NCBI GenBank assembly: GCA_017311185.1 | Contig: JAESUZ010001073.1 | Location: 1,054,001-1,118,000, forward strand | Direction: 5' to 3' | DNA from: Proteles cristata cristata | Lineage: Eukaryota; Chordata; Mammalia; Carnivora; Hyaenidae | DNA: 64,000 bases | Shown here: positions 32,271 through 42,858 of the stretch, piece after piece | How positions within the stretch are numbered: position 1 is the stretch's first letter | Layout of the letters: the number at the start of each line of letters is the position of its first letter | Program-made: the position numbers and the translations under genes | The notes under the pieces: model-generated | Seen by the model: the letters and a program-made list of their open reading frames with translations, nothing else | Databases searched by the model: none | Told to the model about the DNA's origin: nothing

Positions 32271-32898
32271 TCTGTGTTACCCTTTTACCCTCAGTCTAAT
32301 CACGAACAACATTAGACACACAAAAAGCGAGAGATACTATACAATAACTGGCCTATACTCTTCAAAGTGTATGGGGCGCGTGGAAATGTCGCAAAAACAG
32401 ACAGACTCAGAAATTGTTCCAGATTTTAAAAGATTAGAGGAGTAACACAACTAAATGCAACATTTAATCCCCCATGTGTTCCTTGATCAGTATTTTATTA
32501 TTATTTGCTCTTAAAGACATTACCGGGGCGCTACGCAAAAATAAATCAGACGTTAATGTAAATTTTTTTATTCTGATCATTGTTCTGTGGTTACTAAGAA
32601 ATATGCACAGCAATATTTAGGCATAAGAGGGTAAAATGCTCCATTTAAACAGTACCATTTGTTTTTATCTCAAATATCCCCAGTTTTCCCCTCAGAGAGA
32701 CCACAGTATTTGTCAATGGAGAACATGATATTTTTAGTAAGTAGAACTAATTACATCTCATACAAACGTGTTTGCCTAGAATGCATGTACAAGGAGAATG
32801 GATTCTATTTTCTAAAAGGGTCCTTTCTTATTGTTCTTTACCAAAGCCAGGTGGTTTCATTTATTTCTGACTTGTGCAATCACCTCCTTTCTGCTTAT
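32271..32898. other. Unique non-coding sequence
   Basis: No repeat or gene signal was recognised. The 86-codon frame at 32,659-32,919 runs into the target site of the next SINE and has no splice context. Confidence 0.5.
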
Positions 32899-32910
32899 CT
32901 ATTTTGTTCT

Positions 32911-33134
32911 ATTTTTTAAAATTCTTTTTAATGTTTTATTTATTTCTGAGAGATAGAGAGACAGCGTGAGCAGGGGAGGGTCAGAGAGACAGGGAGATAC
33001 AGAATCCAAAACAGGTTCCAGGCTCTGAGCTGGCAGTCAGCACATAGACCAATGCGGGGCTCTAACCCACGAACTGTGAGATCATGACCTGAGCGGAAGT
33101 CGGACGCTTAACTGACTGAGCCACCCAGGTGCCC
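32911..33134 (-). mobile_element. CAN SINE, minus strand
   Basis: Complete reverse copy. A perfect 12-base target duplication, ctattttgttct, lies at 32,899-32,910 and 33,135-33,146. Confidence 0.96.
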
Positions 33135-33146
33135 CTATTTTGTTCT

Positions 33147-33510
33147 TTAGGTCCAAAGACCCTGTATCATTTACCTTCCTTGTTTGATATGTTTTTTAAA
33201 CAATTTGTATGTATGTGTATATGTATAAATAAGTAAATAAAAACAATTTGTTGTGAACTAGTTCCATTTTACATAAATATTGTTAGTGAACTTCCATGGG
33301 AATTACAGTAACTTAAAAAAATAGTAAAGTAATCCTCTTTGTTCAATCAGTAAGGTGCTTTGAATCCTGGTGAGTCCCACTGCATAAAAAAAGAATAACA
33401 TTTTTATAAACCTTTACAGTTACATAATGCTTTCCTTAAAGAATCTCAAAGTAATTTATTGGTATTTAATTTAACAATGAACAGTCTGTGAACACACTAT
33501 ATGTTATTCT
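33147..33510. other. AT-rich unique sequence
   Basis: No repeat or gene signal was recognised. Confidence 0.5.
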
Positions 33511-33521
33511 CATTTTATTAT

Positions 33522-33560
33522 TTTAATGTTTATTTATTTTCGAGGGTGGGGGAGGGGCAG

Positions 33561-33601
<41 letters not shown>

Positions 33602-33762
33602 CAGAATCTCAGAGAGAGAGGAAGATACAGACTCTGAAGCAGGCTCCAGGCTCTGAGCTGGCAGTCAGCACAGAGTCCAACACACGGCCCGAACCCATGA
33701 ACCGTGAGATCATGACCTGAGCTAAGGTGGGACACTTAACCAACTGAGCCATCCAGGGGCCC
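33522..33762 (-). mobile_element. CAN SINE, older type, minus strand
   Basis: Reverse copy with a long (GA)n run (about 33,566-33,599) and 'gccatccaggggcccc'. Flanks 'cattttattatttta' and 'cattattatcatttta' are a decayed target duplication. Confidence 0.94.
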
Positions 33763-33956
33763 CATTATTATCATTTTAAAGATGATTCAACTAAGGAAAA
33801 ATTAAATGGAAATCAATATGTGCATATATAGTTCTGCCTATAAACACATATTCGTAATGTACATACTTATTATGTAAAATTAATAGAAAACGATGCCTAC
33901 AGGATAGGCCTAATCCCCTTCCTTTACTTATTTTTATGCCTCTGGTATAAGTCTAT

Positions 33957-34067
33957 GGGATGACCAACCCATCCCAGTTTGTCCAGGGTTTTCTTGGTTG
34001 TAGCACTGAAAATCTTGTGTCTTAAGAACTTTCTCCATATCAGGCAAAGCAGAGCAACAGGTCACCC
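33957..34067. repeat. Short palindromic (MITE-like) relic
   Basis: The left end 'gggatgaccaacccatccca' and the right end 'gagcaacaggtcaccc' are imperfect inverted repeats around a 'ttgtagcactgaaaatctt' centre. This is typical of small non-autonomous DNA transposons of mammals. Family not assigned. Confidence 0.5.
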
Positions 34068-34930
34068 TAACTATACCTTCTGTTTCTCTTTCAAGGTAAA
34101 TGAATGAAAATGGACTATAAAAGTCAGAGACCTGACTAGTTAATAAATCATAGACTGGCCTTGGGGGCCTGTGAACTCAGGTGCTCATTGTGTCCCATAA
34201 TAAAAGTGAGCCTTTGGTCCACTTGATGTGGGTTTTTGCATTCTCCGCGGAAGATTTCAGCTTGTCATTTTTGTTTGAAGAGGCGACTATGTGAACAGAA
34301 TTACATGTTCTGTAATTCTAGACTCTTGCAAGCCCAATCTTAGAATTCACAGCACTGAGAAAGGGAAGTTGATAAAGGCCAAAGGGGCTGGCCTTTTATG
34401 AGCTTTTATGAGCCGATGGCTTCCTGCGGGAGCGCTGGATCTGCACACCAGCAACAGCACAGCCGCGGCCCCATGATGCTCAGTAACCGTCCCCATCATC
34501 AACCGTGATTCCACTAGCAGTACTGAGCAGCTTTTCACACTATTCATTCTTTATATAGAGACATGAGGCTAAAAGGTAATTAAAGTGAAAGAAACAGCTT
34601 TTGTGTATAGCCATGTGTACGGCTATTGTGTATAGTAATAAACTATCTTTACTTAATTTGTATAATAATTCCTTTAAAATCAAACTGGAGCAGAGAGGAA
34701 GCACACAAAGAAGGCGTCATTTCTTCCTTCACACTCTGTTGTCTCCTGTACACATTTTATCATAGCTCTTGCAACGTCCCATGCACCTAGAGTGACTATT
34801 GATGTACGGTAGGTATAAATACTTTTTGAAGGAAAAATGAGAGAATAAAAAGGATTCAGGCAAGCGTGCTGAATAGTATACTGAACAGTCTACTGAAAAT
34901 AAGGTATTCTAGGCATATAGGGGCTAGTTA
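34068..34930. other. Unique non-coding sequence
   Basis: No gene was recognised. Small oddities: an 11-base tandem (cttttatgagc, twice) near 34,393, and 'tgtgtatag' repeated near 34,600-34,640. Confidence 0.5.
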
Positions 34931-34943
34931 GAAAATAGACAAG

Positions 34944-35181
34944 GGGTGCCTGGTGACTCAGTTGGTTAAGCGTCTGACTGTGGCTCAGGTTACCGTCTCA
35001 CACGTCACTAGTCGAGCCCCGCAATGCATTCTGTGCTGACAGCTCAGAGCCTGGAGCCTGTTTTGGATCCTGTGTCTCTGTCTCTGTCTCTCTCTCTGTC
35101 TCTCTGTCTCTCTCTCTCTCTTTCTGCCCCTCCCCACTCATGCTCTGTCTCTCTCAAAAAGAAATAAATATTGAAAAAAAA
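34944..35181 (+). mobile_element. CAN SINE, plus strand
   Basis: 'aggggtgcctggtgactcag', 'gtcgagccccgcaatgcatt', an expanded (TC)/(TG) zone, tail 'ctcaaaaagaaataaatatt'. Flanks gaaaatagacaag and gaaatatacaag form the target duplication. Confidence 0.94.
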
Positions 35182-35229
35182 AGGAAATATACAAGACAGT
35201 CTTCTAAGTTGGGAGGAGTAAGAGGAAAA

Positions 35230-35249
35230 AAGGCGTAAGATTACGCCTT
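35230..35249. other. Perfect 9-bp inverted repeat with 2-base loop
   Basis: aaggcgtaa-ga-ttacgcctt. Probably chance; no T-run or gene context gives it a role. Confidence 0.6.
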
Positions 35250-35409
35250 CTGTCACTAAGAGGATTAAAATTATGTCAGGGAGCTATGACTGAAAGTTCA
35301 AAAATGCCTTGTGTTCAGTACAATAGTACAAAGTTCCACATAAGTAAAAGTCAGATGAGTGATAAGGACAGTCATCTCAGAGGATACAGGGACACCAGTG
35401 TGACCTGTG

Positions 35410-35645
35410 CTAGAATAAGTGAAGTCCTAGCTTAGATTCGTCCTCCTGATGACCCAAGACTGGGTTAAAGCCTCTTATGGCTTCCCTCGCATAGTGTAGA
35501 GGTACTGAAATTTCTATTTTCTTCTGTTTCTGCCATGAGGCAAAAACCTCCTTAAGAGGAGAAACTCTACGTCACTTCCCACCGCTTCCCCAACACCTGC
35601 CATCATGCCTGGCCGATGGAAGACCGAAAAGAAGTGGTTTGGGAA
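35410..35645 (+). repeat. L2-like relic, plus strand
   Basis: 'aagcctcttatggcttccct', 'ccttaagaggagaaactcta', 'aacacctgccatcatgcctg' follow L2 3' order. Diverged. Confidence 0.45.
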
Positions 35646-35710
35646 AGATTGAAAACAATGAGTGAATAAAAAAAAATATTTTGGGTGAATCTTTAAGGAT
35701 CTGAGAAATT

Positions 35711-35932
35711 AGGGGAGCCTGGGTGGCTCAGTCGGTGGAGCGTCTGACTCTTGGTTTCGGCTCAGGTCACGATCTCATGATTCATGTGATCCGGCCCCAC
35801 ATCCGGCTCTGTGCTTGCTGACAGCATGGAGCCTACTTGGGATTCTCTCTCTCTCCTCTCTCTCTGCCCCTCCCCCCACACATCGTGCTCTCTCTGTCTC
35901 TAATTCCAAAACAAATAAATAAACATTTAAAA
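35711..35932 (+). mobile_element. CAN SINE, older type, plus strand
   Basis: Carries the older 'cgtctgactcttggtttcgg' and 'ggtcacgatctcatgattca' spelling and the tail 'ccaaaacaaataaataaaca'. Confidence 0.95.
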
Positions 35933-35943
35933 GGAGGATCTCA

Positions 35944-36110
35944 GGGGGGGCCTGGGTGGCTCGGTCGGTTAGGCGTCCAGCTCCTCAGGTCATGATCTCT
36001 CAGTTTGTGGGTTCGGCCCCGCATCGGGCTCTGTGCTGAGAGCTCAGAGCCTGGAGCCTGTTTCGGATTCTGTGTCTCCCTCTCTCTCTGACCCTCCCCT
36101 GCTCATGCTG

Positions 36111-36146
<36 letters not shown>

Positions 36147-36178
36147 AGAAATAAATAAAATAGATTAAAAAAAAAAAA
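35944..36178 (+). mobile_element. CAN SINE, plus strand, immediately downstream
   Basis: 'gcctgggtggctcggtcggt', 'cggccccgcatcgggctctg', a (TC)n expansion at 36,112-36,142, tail 'gaaataaataaaataga'. The target duplication aggaggatctcag / agaaggatctcag means it inserted into the end of the previous SINE. Confidence 0.95.
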
Positions 36179-36365
36179 GAAGGATCTCAGGAATCAAAGG
36201 ATTGGACATTCAGGGACTGGGAGAACAATGTGGGCAAAGGTGCAGAGGCAGGGACAGTGTGCTCGCTGAATACTGACTAGACTAGAACTTTCACGGAAGT
36301 AAATTTAGAACATAAACCTAGAAAAGGAGGTTGGGTTTGAACACTGAAGTAAGATTTTGGCGGGG

Positions 36366-36590
36366 AGGGCACCTGGGGGCTTAGTCGGTTAAGCGTCCGA
36401 CTTTCGCTTAGGTCATGATCTCCCGGTTCGTGAGTTCGAGCCCCGTGTCGGGCTCTGTGCTGACTGCCAGCTTAGAGCCTGGAGCCTGTTTCAGAGTCTG
36501 TGTCTCCCTCTCTCTCTGACCCTCCCCCGCTCACCCTGTCTCTCTCTCTCTTTCTCCTAGAAAAAAATAAAACATTAAAAAAATTTTTTT
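36366..36590 (+). mobile_element. CAN SINE, fairly young, plus strand
   Basis: 'gagggcacctgggggcttag', 'gcgtccgactttcgcttagg', 'cctgtttcagagtctgtgtc', 'ctcctagaaaaaaataaaac'. The surrounding 36,190-37,640 may be worn pieces of an ancient repeat. Confidence 0.95.
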
Positions 36591-36639
36591 AATTAAAAAA
36601 AAGATTTTTTTTTGGTGTGTTCTAAGAATTTCAATATAC

Positions 36640-37214
36640 TTTTTAAAAACGTTTTTAAATTCCAGTTAGTTTACATATAGTGTAATACTAGTTTCAGGTG
36701 CACAATTTAGTGATTCAACACTTCCATACATCGCCCTGTGCTCTTCAGGACAAGTGCACCCCTTAATCCCCATCACCTATTTAACCCATCCCCCACTCAC
36801 CTCTCCTCCAGTAACCATCAGTTTGTTCTCTATAGTTAAGAGTCTGTTTCTTGGTTTGCCTCTCTTTTTTTTCCCTACAGTCATCTGTTTTGTTTCTTAA
36901 GTTTCACATATGAATGAAATCGTATGTTATTTGTCTTTCTCTCACTGATTTATCTCACTTAGCATAACGTTCTATAGCTCCACCCATGTTTTTGCAAATG
37001 GCAAGATTTCATTCTTTTTATGGCTGAATAATATTTCATTGTGTGTGTGTGTGTGTTTGTACACATCTTTATCCATTTACCAATCAATGGACATTTGGCA
37101 TTTTGGGCTCTTTCCATAATTTGTCTACTATAAATCATGTTGCTATAAAATTCAGGGTACGTGTATCCCTTCAAATTAGTATTTTTGTATTCATTGAGTA
37201 AATATCTAGGAGTA
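36640..37214 (-). mobile_element. LINE-1 3' end, minus strand
   Basis: Reverse L1 3' UTR ('ttacatatagtgtaatacta', 'catcgccctgtgctcttcag') and ORF2 tail, with a (GT)8 run at about 37,040. The frame 36,959-37,174 retains KYYSAIKRMKSCHL but has many substitutions. Confidence 0.88.
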
Positions 37215-37383
37215 AGAAGTTTTAACTTGATGTTCTAGGTGAAAGTAAAGTAATAAAATTTAAATTGGAAGGTGACAAAGCCAAAGAAATCCTTTAGGGA
37301 GACTAGCCTGGTGGGAGGGAACGGATGTTCTGTTGAATGAGGGAAAGGGAGACACAGAGTTCACTTAAAAGGCCAGGGCAGAG

Positions 37384-37609
37384 GGGCGCCTGGGTGGCTT
37401 AGTCGGTTAAGCGGCCGACTTTCGCTTAGGTCATGATCTCGCGGTTTGTGGGTTCGAGCCCCGCGTCGGGCTCTGTGCTGACTCCCAGCTCGGAGCCTGG
37501 AGCCTGTTTCAGAGTCTGTGTCTCCCTCTCTCTCTGACCCTCCCCTGCTCATGCTATCTCTCTCTCTCTCTCCTAGAAATAAATAAAAATATTTAAATAA
37601 AGAAAAAAA
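37384..37609 (+). mobile_element. CAN SINE, fairly young, plus strand
   Basis: Near-consensus copy. A perfect 18-base target duplication, taaaaggccagggcagag, lies at 37,366-37,383 and 37,610-37,627. Confidence 0.97.
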
Positions 37610-37894
37610 TAAAAGGCCAGGGCAGAGGCCCAAGTTGAAAAGGTAAGAACTTTGGGGGAGGGTGACCTTGAAAAGAGAAAAGCAAAGACAGATGAGAGAG
37701 GTATTTTGTTTGTGATCCTATCTTAAAACAGAAGGAGAGATTTTGAAGAAACAATCTCTATCGTAGATTGGCTATGGGCAAGGAAAGAAGTGAAGAATTA
37801 TGTTTTGGGGCTTGGATACATTAGCGAATGACAATTGTAGCTGCATATTAAAAAAAAAGTAGGGGGATGAGTTTGGTTTAGGAATGTTGCTATG

Positions 37895-38595
37895 GTAACT
37901 AGGCTTGAAGATGGTTCCAAATAATTCCACCATTCCCTGTACATTCAAGCCGCTTCTCGCATCAAGAGCTAGGGCTTGGGCTCTTGGGTGGCTCAGTTGG
38001 TTAAGTCTTCCACTTTTGGCTTGGGCTCAGACCATGATCTTGCCGTTCATGAGTTCAAACCCCACTGTCAGTGCAGAGCCTGCTTGGGATTCTCTCTCTC
38101 CCCCTTTCTCTCTCTTCTCCTCCTCTGCTTGTGTGCTGTCTATCTCTCTCTCAAAATAAATAAATAAATAAACTTTAAAAAATAAAAATAAAAAAAAGAG
38201 ATGGAGCTTATGATCTTTCTCCCTGACTCTGGCTAGGCTGAGACTGCTTTCACCAATAGAATACAAAGGAAGTAATTTTCTGGGACGTCTGACCTCAGAA
38301 GAGAAGGCCTGGCAGCCTCCACTCCCTCCCTCTTGGAGCTTGGAGCCATCAGCAAAGAAGTCTAGGATACCCCGCTGAAGGGAGACAGGCCGTGGGGGTA
38401 AGAAAATCATCGAGGCACCATCCGTCCAGATCCAGCTGCTCTCTGCATGCAACTACATGAGAGACTCCGAGCGAGACTCCTAGAACTACTCGGCTGAGCC
38501 ACACAAGTCAACCCATGGACTCATGAGTTAGAGTAAAAGTGGTGGGCATTTTAAGCCACTAACTTTTGGGATGGCATGTTAGGCAGCAATGGCTG
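37895..38595 (+). mobile_element. Ancient LTR-like relic, plus strand, split by a SINE
   Basis: 'aggcttgaagatggttccaa' at the start, 'ggcctggcagcctccactcc', and the terminal 'ttttaagccactaacttttg' and 'ggctgattaaaatgg' match the LTR-like family at 20,440. No retroviral gene. Confidence 0.4.
37978..38195 (+). mobile_element. CAN SINE, older type, plus strand
   Basis: 'gctcttgggtggctcagttg', 'tcatgagttcaaaccccact', tail (AAAT)n. Target duplication aagagctagggctt (37,964-37,977) / aagagatggagctt (38,196-38,209). Confidence 0.93.
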
Positions 38596-38900
38596 ATTAA
38601 AATGGTGGCTTCTGATGTCATTACAGTATATATTCAAGTGAAAAAGTGTAGCAGCAGAAAATAAAGCTAAGTTGCAAGTCTGGGACACAGACAGAGGGGC
38701 TGCGGCCTGAGAGAGAGCAGACCAGCTGGCCAGACCTCTTCATCATCCTCGTGCTGTGGTCCCAGGAAGATGGAAATCCACGGTTAGTTTGAAGGCCTGT
38801 GAATTGAACCGTCACTCTCCCCTTACTCTCCTCTCCCATGTGTTAGGCAAAGTGTCAGCTAGCCGGGCGTTTACCTCCCGTCCACATCACCCCTGTGGTA

Positions 38901-39091
38901 GGGTTGCCAGGTAACGTACAGGATGCCCAGTTAAATTTGAATTTCAGATACATGATGAACTATTTATTTAGTATAATTGTGTCCCAAGGATTGCATGGGA
39001 CATACTTATACTAGAAAACAAGTCATCATCTGCCTGAAACTCAAATTTAACTGGGAGCCCTGATTTCTGTTTTTGCCACATCTGGCAATCT
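38901..39091. repeat. 190-bp palindromic MITE-like DNA transposon
   Basis: The ends gggttgccag and ctggcaatc are terminal inverted repeats. The inner arms 'cagttaaatttgaatttcag' and 'ctgaaactcaaatttaactg' also pair, around a 'tgtcccaagg...catgggaca' centre. TA stands at each edge. The layout is that of a long-palindrome, non-autonomous element. The family is not assigned with certainty. A shortened relative lies at 61,966-62,055. Confidence 0.7.
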
Positions 39092-39273
39092 TATCATCAG
39101 CCACAGAATGGAGAGTTCTGGGGAGAAGCAGGGCAGCCAGTGTGGGTACTGGATCCTGGTGTCTCCCATTGCATTCAGCAGTCTGGAGGCCCACCAGTGT
39201 GATGGGGGGCTCCTGAAGTGCAGTCAGCCAGTCAGCCAGTCCCACTCCGATACACAGTTAAACTTTCTGTCAT
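39092..39273. other. Unique non-coding sequence
   Basis: Ends with the twofold 'cagccagtcagccagtc' reiteration near 39,225. No exon was recognised. Confidence 0.45.
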
Positions 39274-39282
39274 TGCATTCTT

Positions 39283-39510
39283 TTTTTTTTTTTTAATTTT
39301 TTTTTAATGTTTTATTTATTTCTAGAGAGAGAGAGAGACAGCATGAGCAGGGGAGGGTCAGAGAGACAGGGAGTCACAGACTGAAACAGGCTCCAGGCTC
39401 TGAGCTGGCAGTCAGCACAGAGCCCGACGCGGGGCTCGAACCCACGAACCGCGAGATCATGACCTAAGCGAAAGTCGGCCGCTTAACCGACTAAGCCACC
39501 CAGGCGACCC
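39283..39510 (-). mobile_element. CAN SINE, young subfamily, minus strand
   Basis: Reverse young copy. The head end reads 'ccacccaggcgaccc', a one-base variant of the usual gcgcccc. Target duplication tgcattctt lies at 39,274-39,282 and 39,511-39,519. Confidence 0.97.
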
Positions 39511-39519
39511 TGCATTCTT

Positions 39520-40107
39520 AAATATAAATAGATAGCCAGGCCTTTGCTGAAAGCCTACAACATTAAAGAGAAAGATCAAGATAAATAAATAGGAAAAGTG
39601 GCCCTGGACAGAGCAGCTAATGCAGGGAACAGGATAGAACTTTAAAAAAAAAAAAAAGTGGAAATAAGATCCTCAGAGAAACGGAGGTGAAATTGTATTC
39701 CCAAAACACGAATAAGACGCCATGGAAAAGGAGAAGTCAGACAACAAACCTCATTCTTGGAATCTGAAAATACAACTGCCCAAACAAAACATTAAAAAGT
39801 TTGGAAGATACCACAAGGACATTTGGCAAAATATAGAATAAAAAGATATTAAGGTAAAAGAGAAGAGGTAACGTTAAGAAATGAGGGATCATTCCAGAAA
39901 GTCCAAACCGGCTAAAATGCATTTCAGACAAAAAACAACAACAACAGAATAGAAAAGCTAAGTGGAGAAATAGGCTGTCTTCATATTGCACAAGCCCGTT
40001 AATTGCAGAACAGGATGAGTGGGGGAAGAAAGAAAACCGAAACAGAAAACCCAGATATACCACTGGAAATGCATTAAAGATAAAATCCTAACAGCTTCTA
40101 GAAAAAG

Positions 40108-40150
<43 letters not shown>

Positions 40151-40477
40151 CATTATCATTTAAGGAATAAAAGACAGGCATGCCTCAGACTTCTCATCCA
40201 TGGTAGTGCTGTCAAAATTCAGAAAGAAAATTGGTTTCAGCCTAGAATTCTATGTTCAGCCTATTGACTAGGTCGAAGGCAGAATACAGACACTTACAAA
40301 TATCTAAGAACTTGGAAATTTTACCTCCAATGCATCCTTTCTTAGCAAGTTACTTGAGTATGGTCTCCAGCAAAATGGAAACAGAACTCTCTGAGTTTAA
40401 TTGAGGAGAGCAATGAAGGGAAGTACCACCACGCCATCAAGTAAGCAGGGTTAAGAGAGAAACTCCTTTATTTATCC
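39520..40477. other. A-rich unique sequence around a (CA) microsatellite
   Basis: No repeat family was recognised outside the microsatellite. Minus-strand frames such as 39,737-40,063 reflect the A-richness of the plus strand. Confidence 0.45.
40111..40149. repeat. (AC)19 microsatellite
   Basis: Uninterrupted AC run of about 39 bases. Confidence 0.97.
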
Positions 40478-41225
40478 AGCAAATATTTATTGAGCCCCTA
40501 CTACGTGCCAGACCCTCTCCTAGGGGATGGGGATTCAGCAGTGAACAAGGAAGTCACCAGAATACTTCCATTCCAAGGAGGGCAATAGAAAAGTAGTAAA
40601 CAAGTATGTATGTCATCTAATTGTAGGAAGTGACAAAGGCACAGAAGGGAAACAAAGCGGGGGAGGAGAGGCGTGCTAGTCAGGTGGGGTGGACGAGGAA
40701 ATCCTCTCTGAGGAGTGACATTAGAGGTGAGGCTTGAATGAAATGAGGAACTGGCCGTATGCAACTCTGTGGAAAGAGTATTTAGAAAAGACACAGCGAG
40801 TGCAAGGGCCTAGAGGTAGAAATGAACTTTGCGTTTTTGAAGAGTGGAAAGGAGGCCACTGAGGCTGAGATACTGGGAGTAGTGGGAGATGATGTCAGAG
40901 ACACTGGCAGGCCCACATCACGAGGGCCACCCTGCAGTGTTAGCTGCAACAGTGAAGTCACTGGAGGGTTTTGGGGCACCTGGGTGGCTCAGTCGGTTAA
41001 GCATCGAGCTTCAGCTCATGTCACAATCTCCCGGTCCATGAGTTCAAGCTCCATGTCGAGCTCTGTGCTGACAGCTCAGAGCCTAGAGTCTGCTTCCAAT
41101 TCTGTGTCTCCCTCTCCCTCTGCCCCTCTCCCACTCATACCCTGTCTCTATCTCTCAAAAACAAACATTAAATTTTTTTTTTTAATTATTGGAGGGTTTT
41201 GAGCAAGAGAATGAAGTACACAGCA
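40478..41225 (+). repeat. Ancient mammalian dispersed repeat, family not assigned, split by a SINE
   Basis: 'aaatatttattgagccccta', 'gggattcagcagtgaacaag', 'aggaaatcctctctgaggag', 'gaggtgaggcttgaatgaaa', 'gtgcaagggcctagaggtag' and, after the SINE, 'ttggagggttttgagcaaga'. Same order and family as 3,926-4,550, but longer. Confidence 0.55.
40974..41188 (+). mobile_element. CAN SINE, older type, plus strand
   Basis: 'ggggcacctgggtggctcag', 'tccatgagttcaagctccat', 'ctcaaaaacaaacattaa'. Target duplication ctggagggttttg (40,961-40,973) / ttggagggttttg (41,189-41,201). Confidence 0.96.
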
Positions 41226-41484
41226 CAATCGAGGGATACAGGAAAAGAAAGGTTTCATGGGCTCGAAGGTGTGATTGAAATTATGAAAAATATTAAGGAT
41301 CAAGGCAAAGAATAGAAGAGAAAAATGGAAGGTAATTTGCAACTCTAGGGAAAATAGGTGGTACAATAAATAATGTAATTGTTGCACATTATGGAGCTCC
41401 CGTTGAAAAACTAGCTCCCCACAATAATATAAATAATTTTTAATGACTTTCAACTTTTAGCATGGGATTGGAGTAAGCATTAAA

Positions 41485-41735
41485 CAGAACAAGCAGAAGA
41501 GCACTGTGGTTATGAGCATGACTTCTCGGAGTAGACTGCCTGAATTTGAATCCTGGCCTTGGCATTCATTAATTGTGTGACCTTGGCAAGTTATTTAACC
41601 CCTCTGTTCTTCAGTTTCCTTACCTATAAAATGGGGACACTAAAGAGTACCTACCTCATACAGCCATAGGCATAAATGAGTTGATATTTGTAATGTAGAT
41701 GGAACAGTGTTAGCACATGGTTGAGACTGAATTAA
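41485..41735 (+). repeat. MIR SINE, plus strand (best preserved)
   Basis: Nearly full MIR: 'tgaatttgaatcctggcctt', 'gtgtgaccttggcaagttat', 'cagtttccttacctataaaa', 'acctacctcatacagccata', 'gaacagtgttagcacatgg'. Confidence 0.92.
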
Positions 41736-42607
41736 TACTTCTCTGACTTCCAAAGCATGGTATGATTAGAGGGCATTAGAAAAGTGCTCCATCCAAGTTG
41801 CTCTGTCCTACGGGTGTGAGATTCCAGTACTAGAGATTCTGCTGAAGGCTTCGCAAACTTTCAGAGCCTCTGTGGAATAAGAGTTCCTCCGAGGGAGGTG
41901 ATGTCTTAAACTCTCATTTTCTCCCAAGTTGTTTGAATTAACCAAATCCCTTCCAACCATGATCCTTGTCTGAGCACATAGGCAGCGCGGTAGACAGCTG
42001 AGATAGGGAGGCGGGCCGGCTCACTGGCCAGGGGAGTCCACAGCTTCAAAAAGGAAGATGAGAGCATAGTTCAAAAGGGAACTAACTAGAACTCCGAGAA
42101 AAACAGCCCCCCGCATTGGCCAAGAACAGGAGTTCAACCAACAGCGTCCTGGCTCCTATTTCTCCATGGCCAATTCTGTTGGCGTCACTTTGACATGTTT
42201 AAGGCAGGACAGAGGAAGGAGTCCAGGTCTGGCACAGGCTCAGGTTATTTACTGCCAGACTAAAAAGCCATGTTGTTTCTGGGGCTGCCATGGAGTCAAC
42301 CCCCCAGGGACCTCTTTCTTCACATTTATTTTTGTCCAAGGCTCACTGGCCCCTACAGGGGACTTGATCCCAAAGGGTGGTCCCTGAACCAGGTCAGCCT
42401 TGAGGGTCCGGGAGGGGCTGTTTGTTCAGGCAGGAAACAGCTTACAGAAACTCTACCCGCCTTTGGGAGTGGTTGCCTTGGGAAACCTTTCAATCCCCTC
42501 CAACTGGGGCCTCCGGCTGGCGCAACTCTTCTATTATTTCCACAAAAAAAACAGTGCCTGCCTTTGAGTGGAAAGAACATCTGTACAAGTTAGGACCTGC
42601 CCCTTTT
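41736..42607. other. Unique, moderately GC-rich non-coding sequence
   Basis: No repeat was recognised. Contains two close CCAAT/NF1-like motifs (gcattggccaaga near 42,115 and tggccaattctgttggc near 42,167). The overlapping open frames 42,166-42,631 in several registers reflect composition. Confidence 0.4.
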
Positions 42608-42624
42608 CAAGATGAGAATTTCTT

Positions 42625-42663
42625 TTTTTAAACACTTTTAAAAAAATGTTTATTTATTTTTGA

Positions 42664-42700
<37 letters not shown>

Positions 42701-42841
42701 TGAGCACTTGAGAGGGGGAGGGGCAGAGAAAAGGGGAGACAAAACATCCAGGGCCCAAAGTGGGGCTCAAACTCATAAGCCCTGAGATCATGACCTGAGC
42801 TGAAGTTGGATGCTTAACCCACTGAGCCATCCAGGTGCCCC
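42625..42841 (-). mobile_element. CAN SINE, older type, minus strand
   Basis: Reverse copy with (GA)n. Target duplication of 17 bases with two mismatches: tcaagatgagaatttct (42,608-42,624) / tcaagatgaaagtttct (42,842-42,858). Confidence 0.95.
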
Positions 42842-42858
42842 TCAAGATGAAAGTTTCT

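Noticed and set aside
35230..35249. Perfect inverted repeat as a terminator hairpin
   Set aside because: Eukaryotic context with no adjacent gene end; a 9-base stem is expected by chance in a window of this size.
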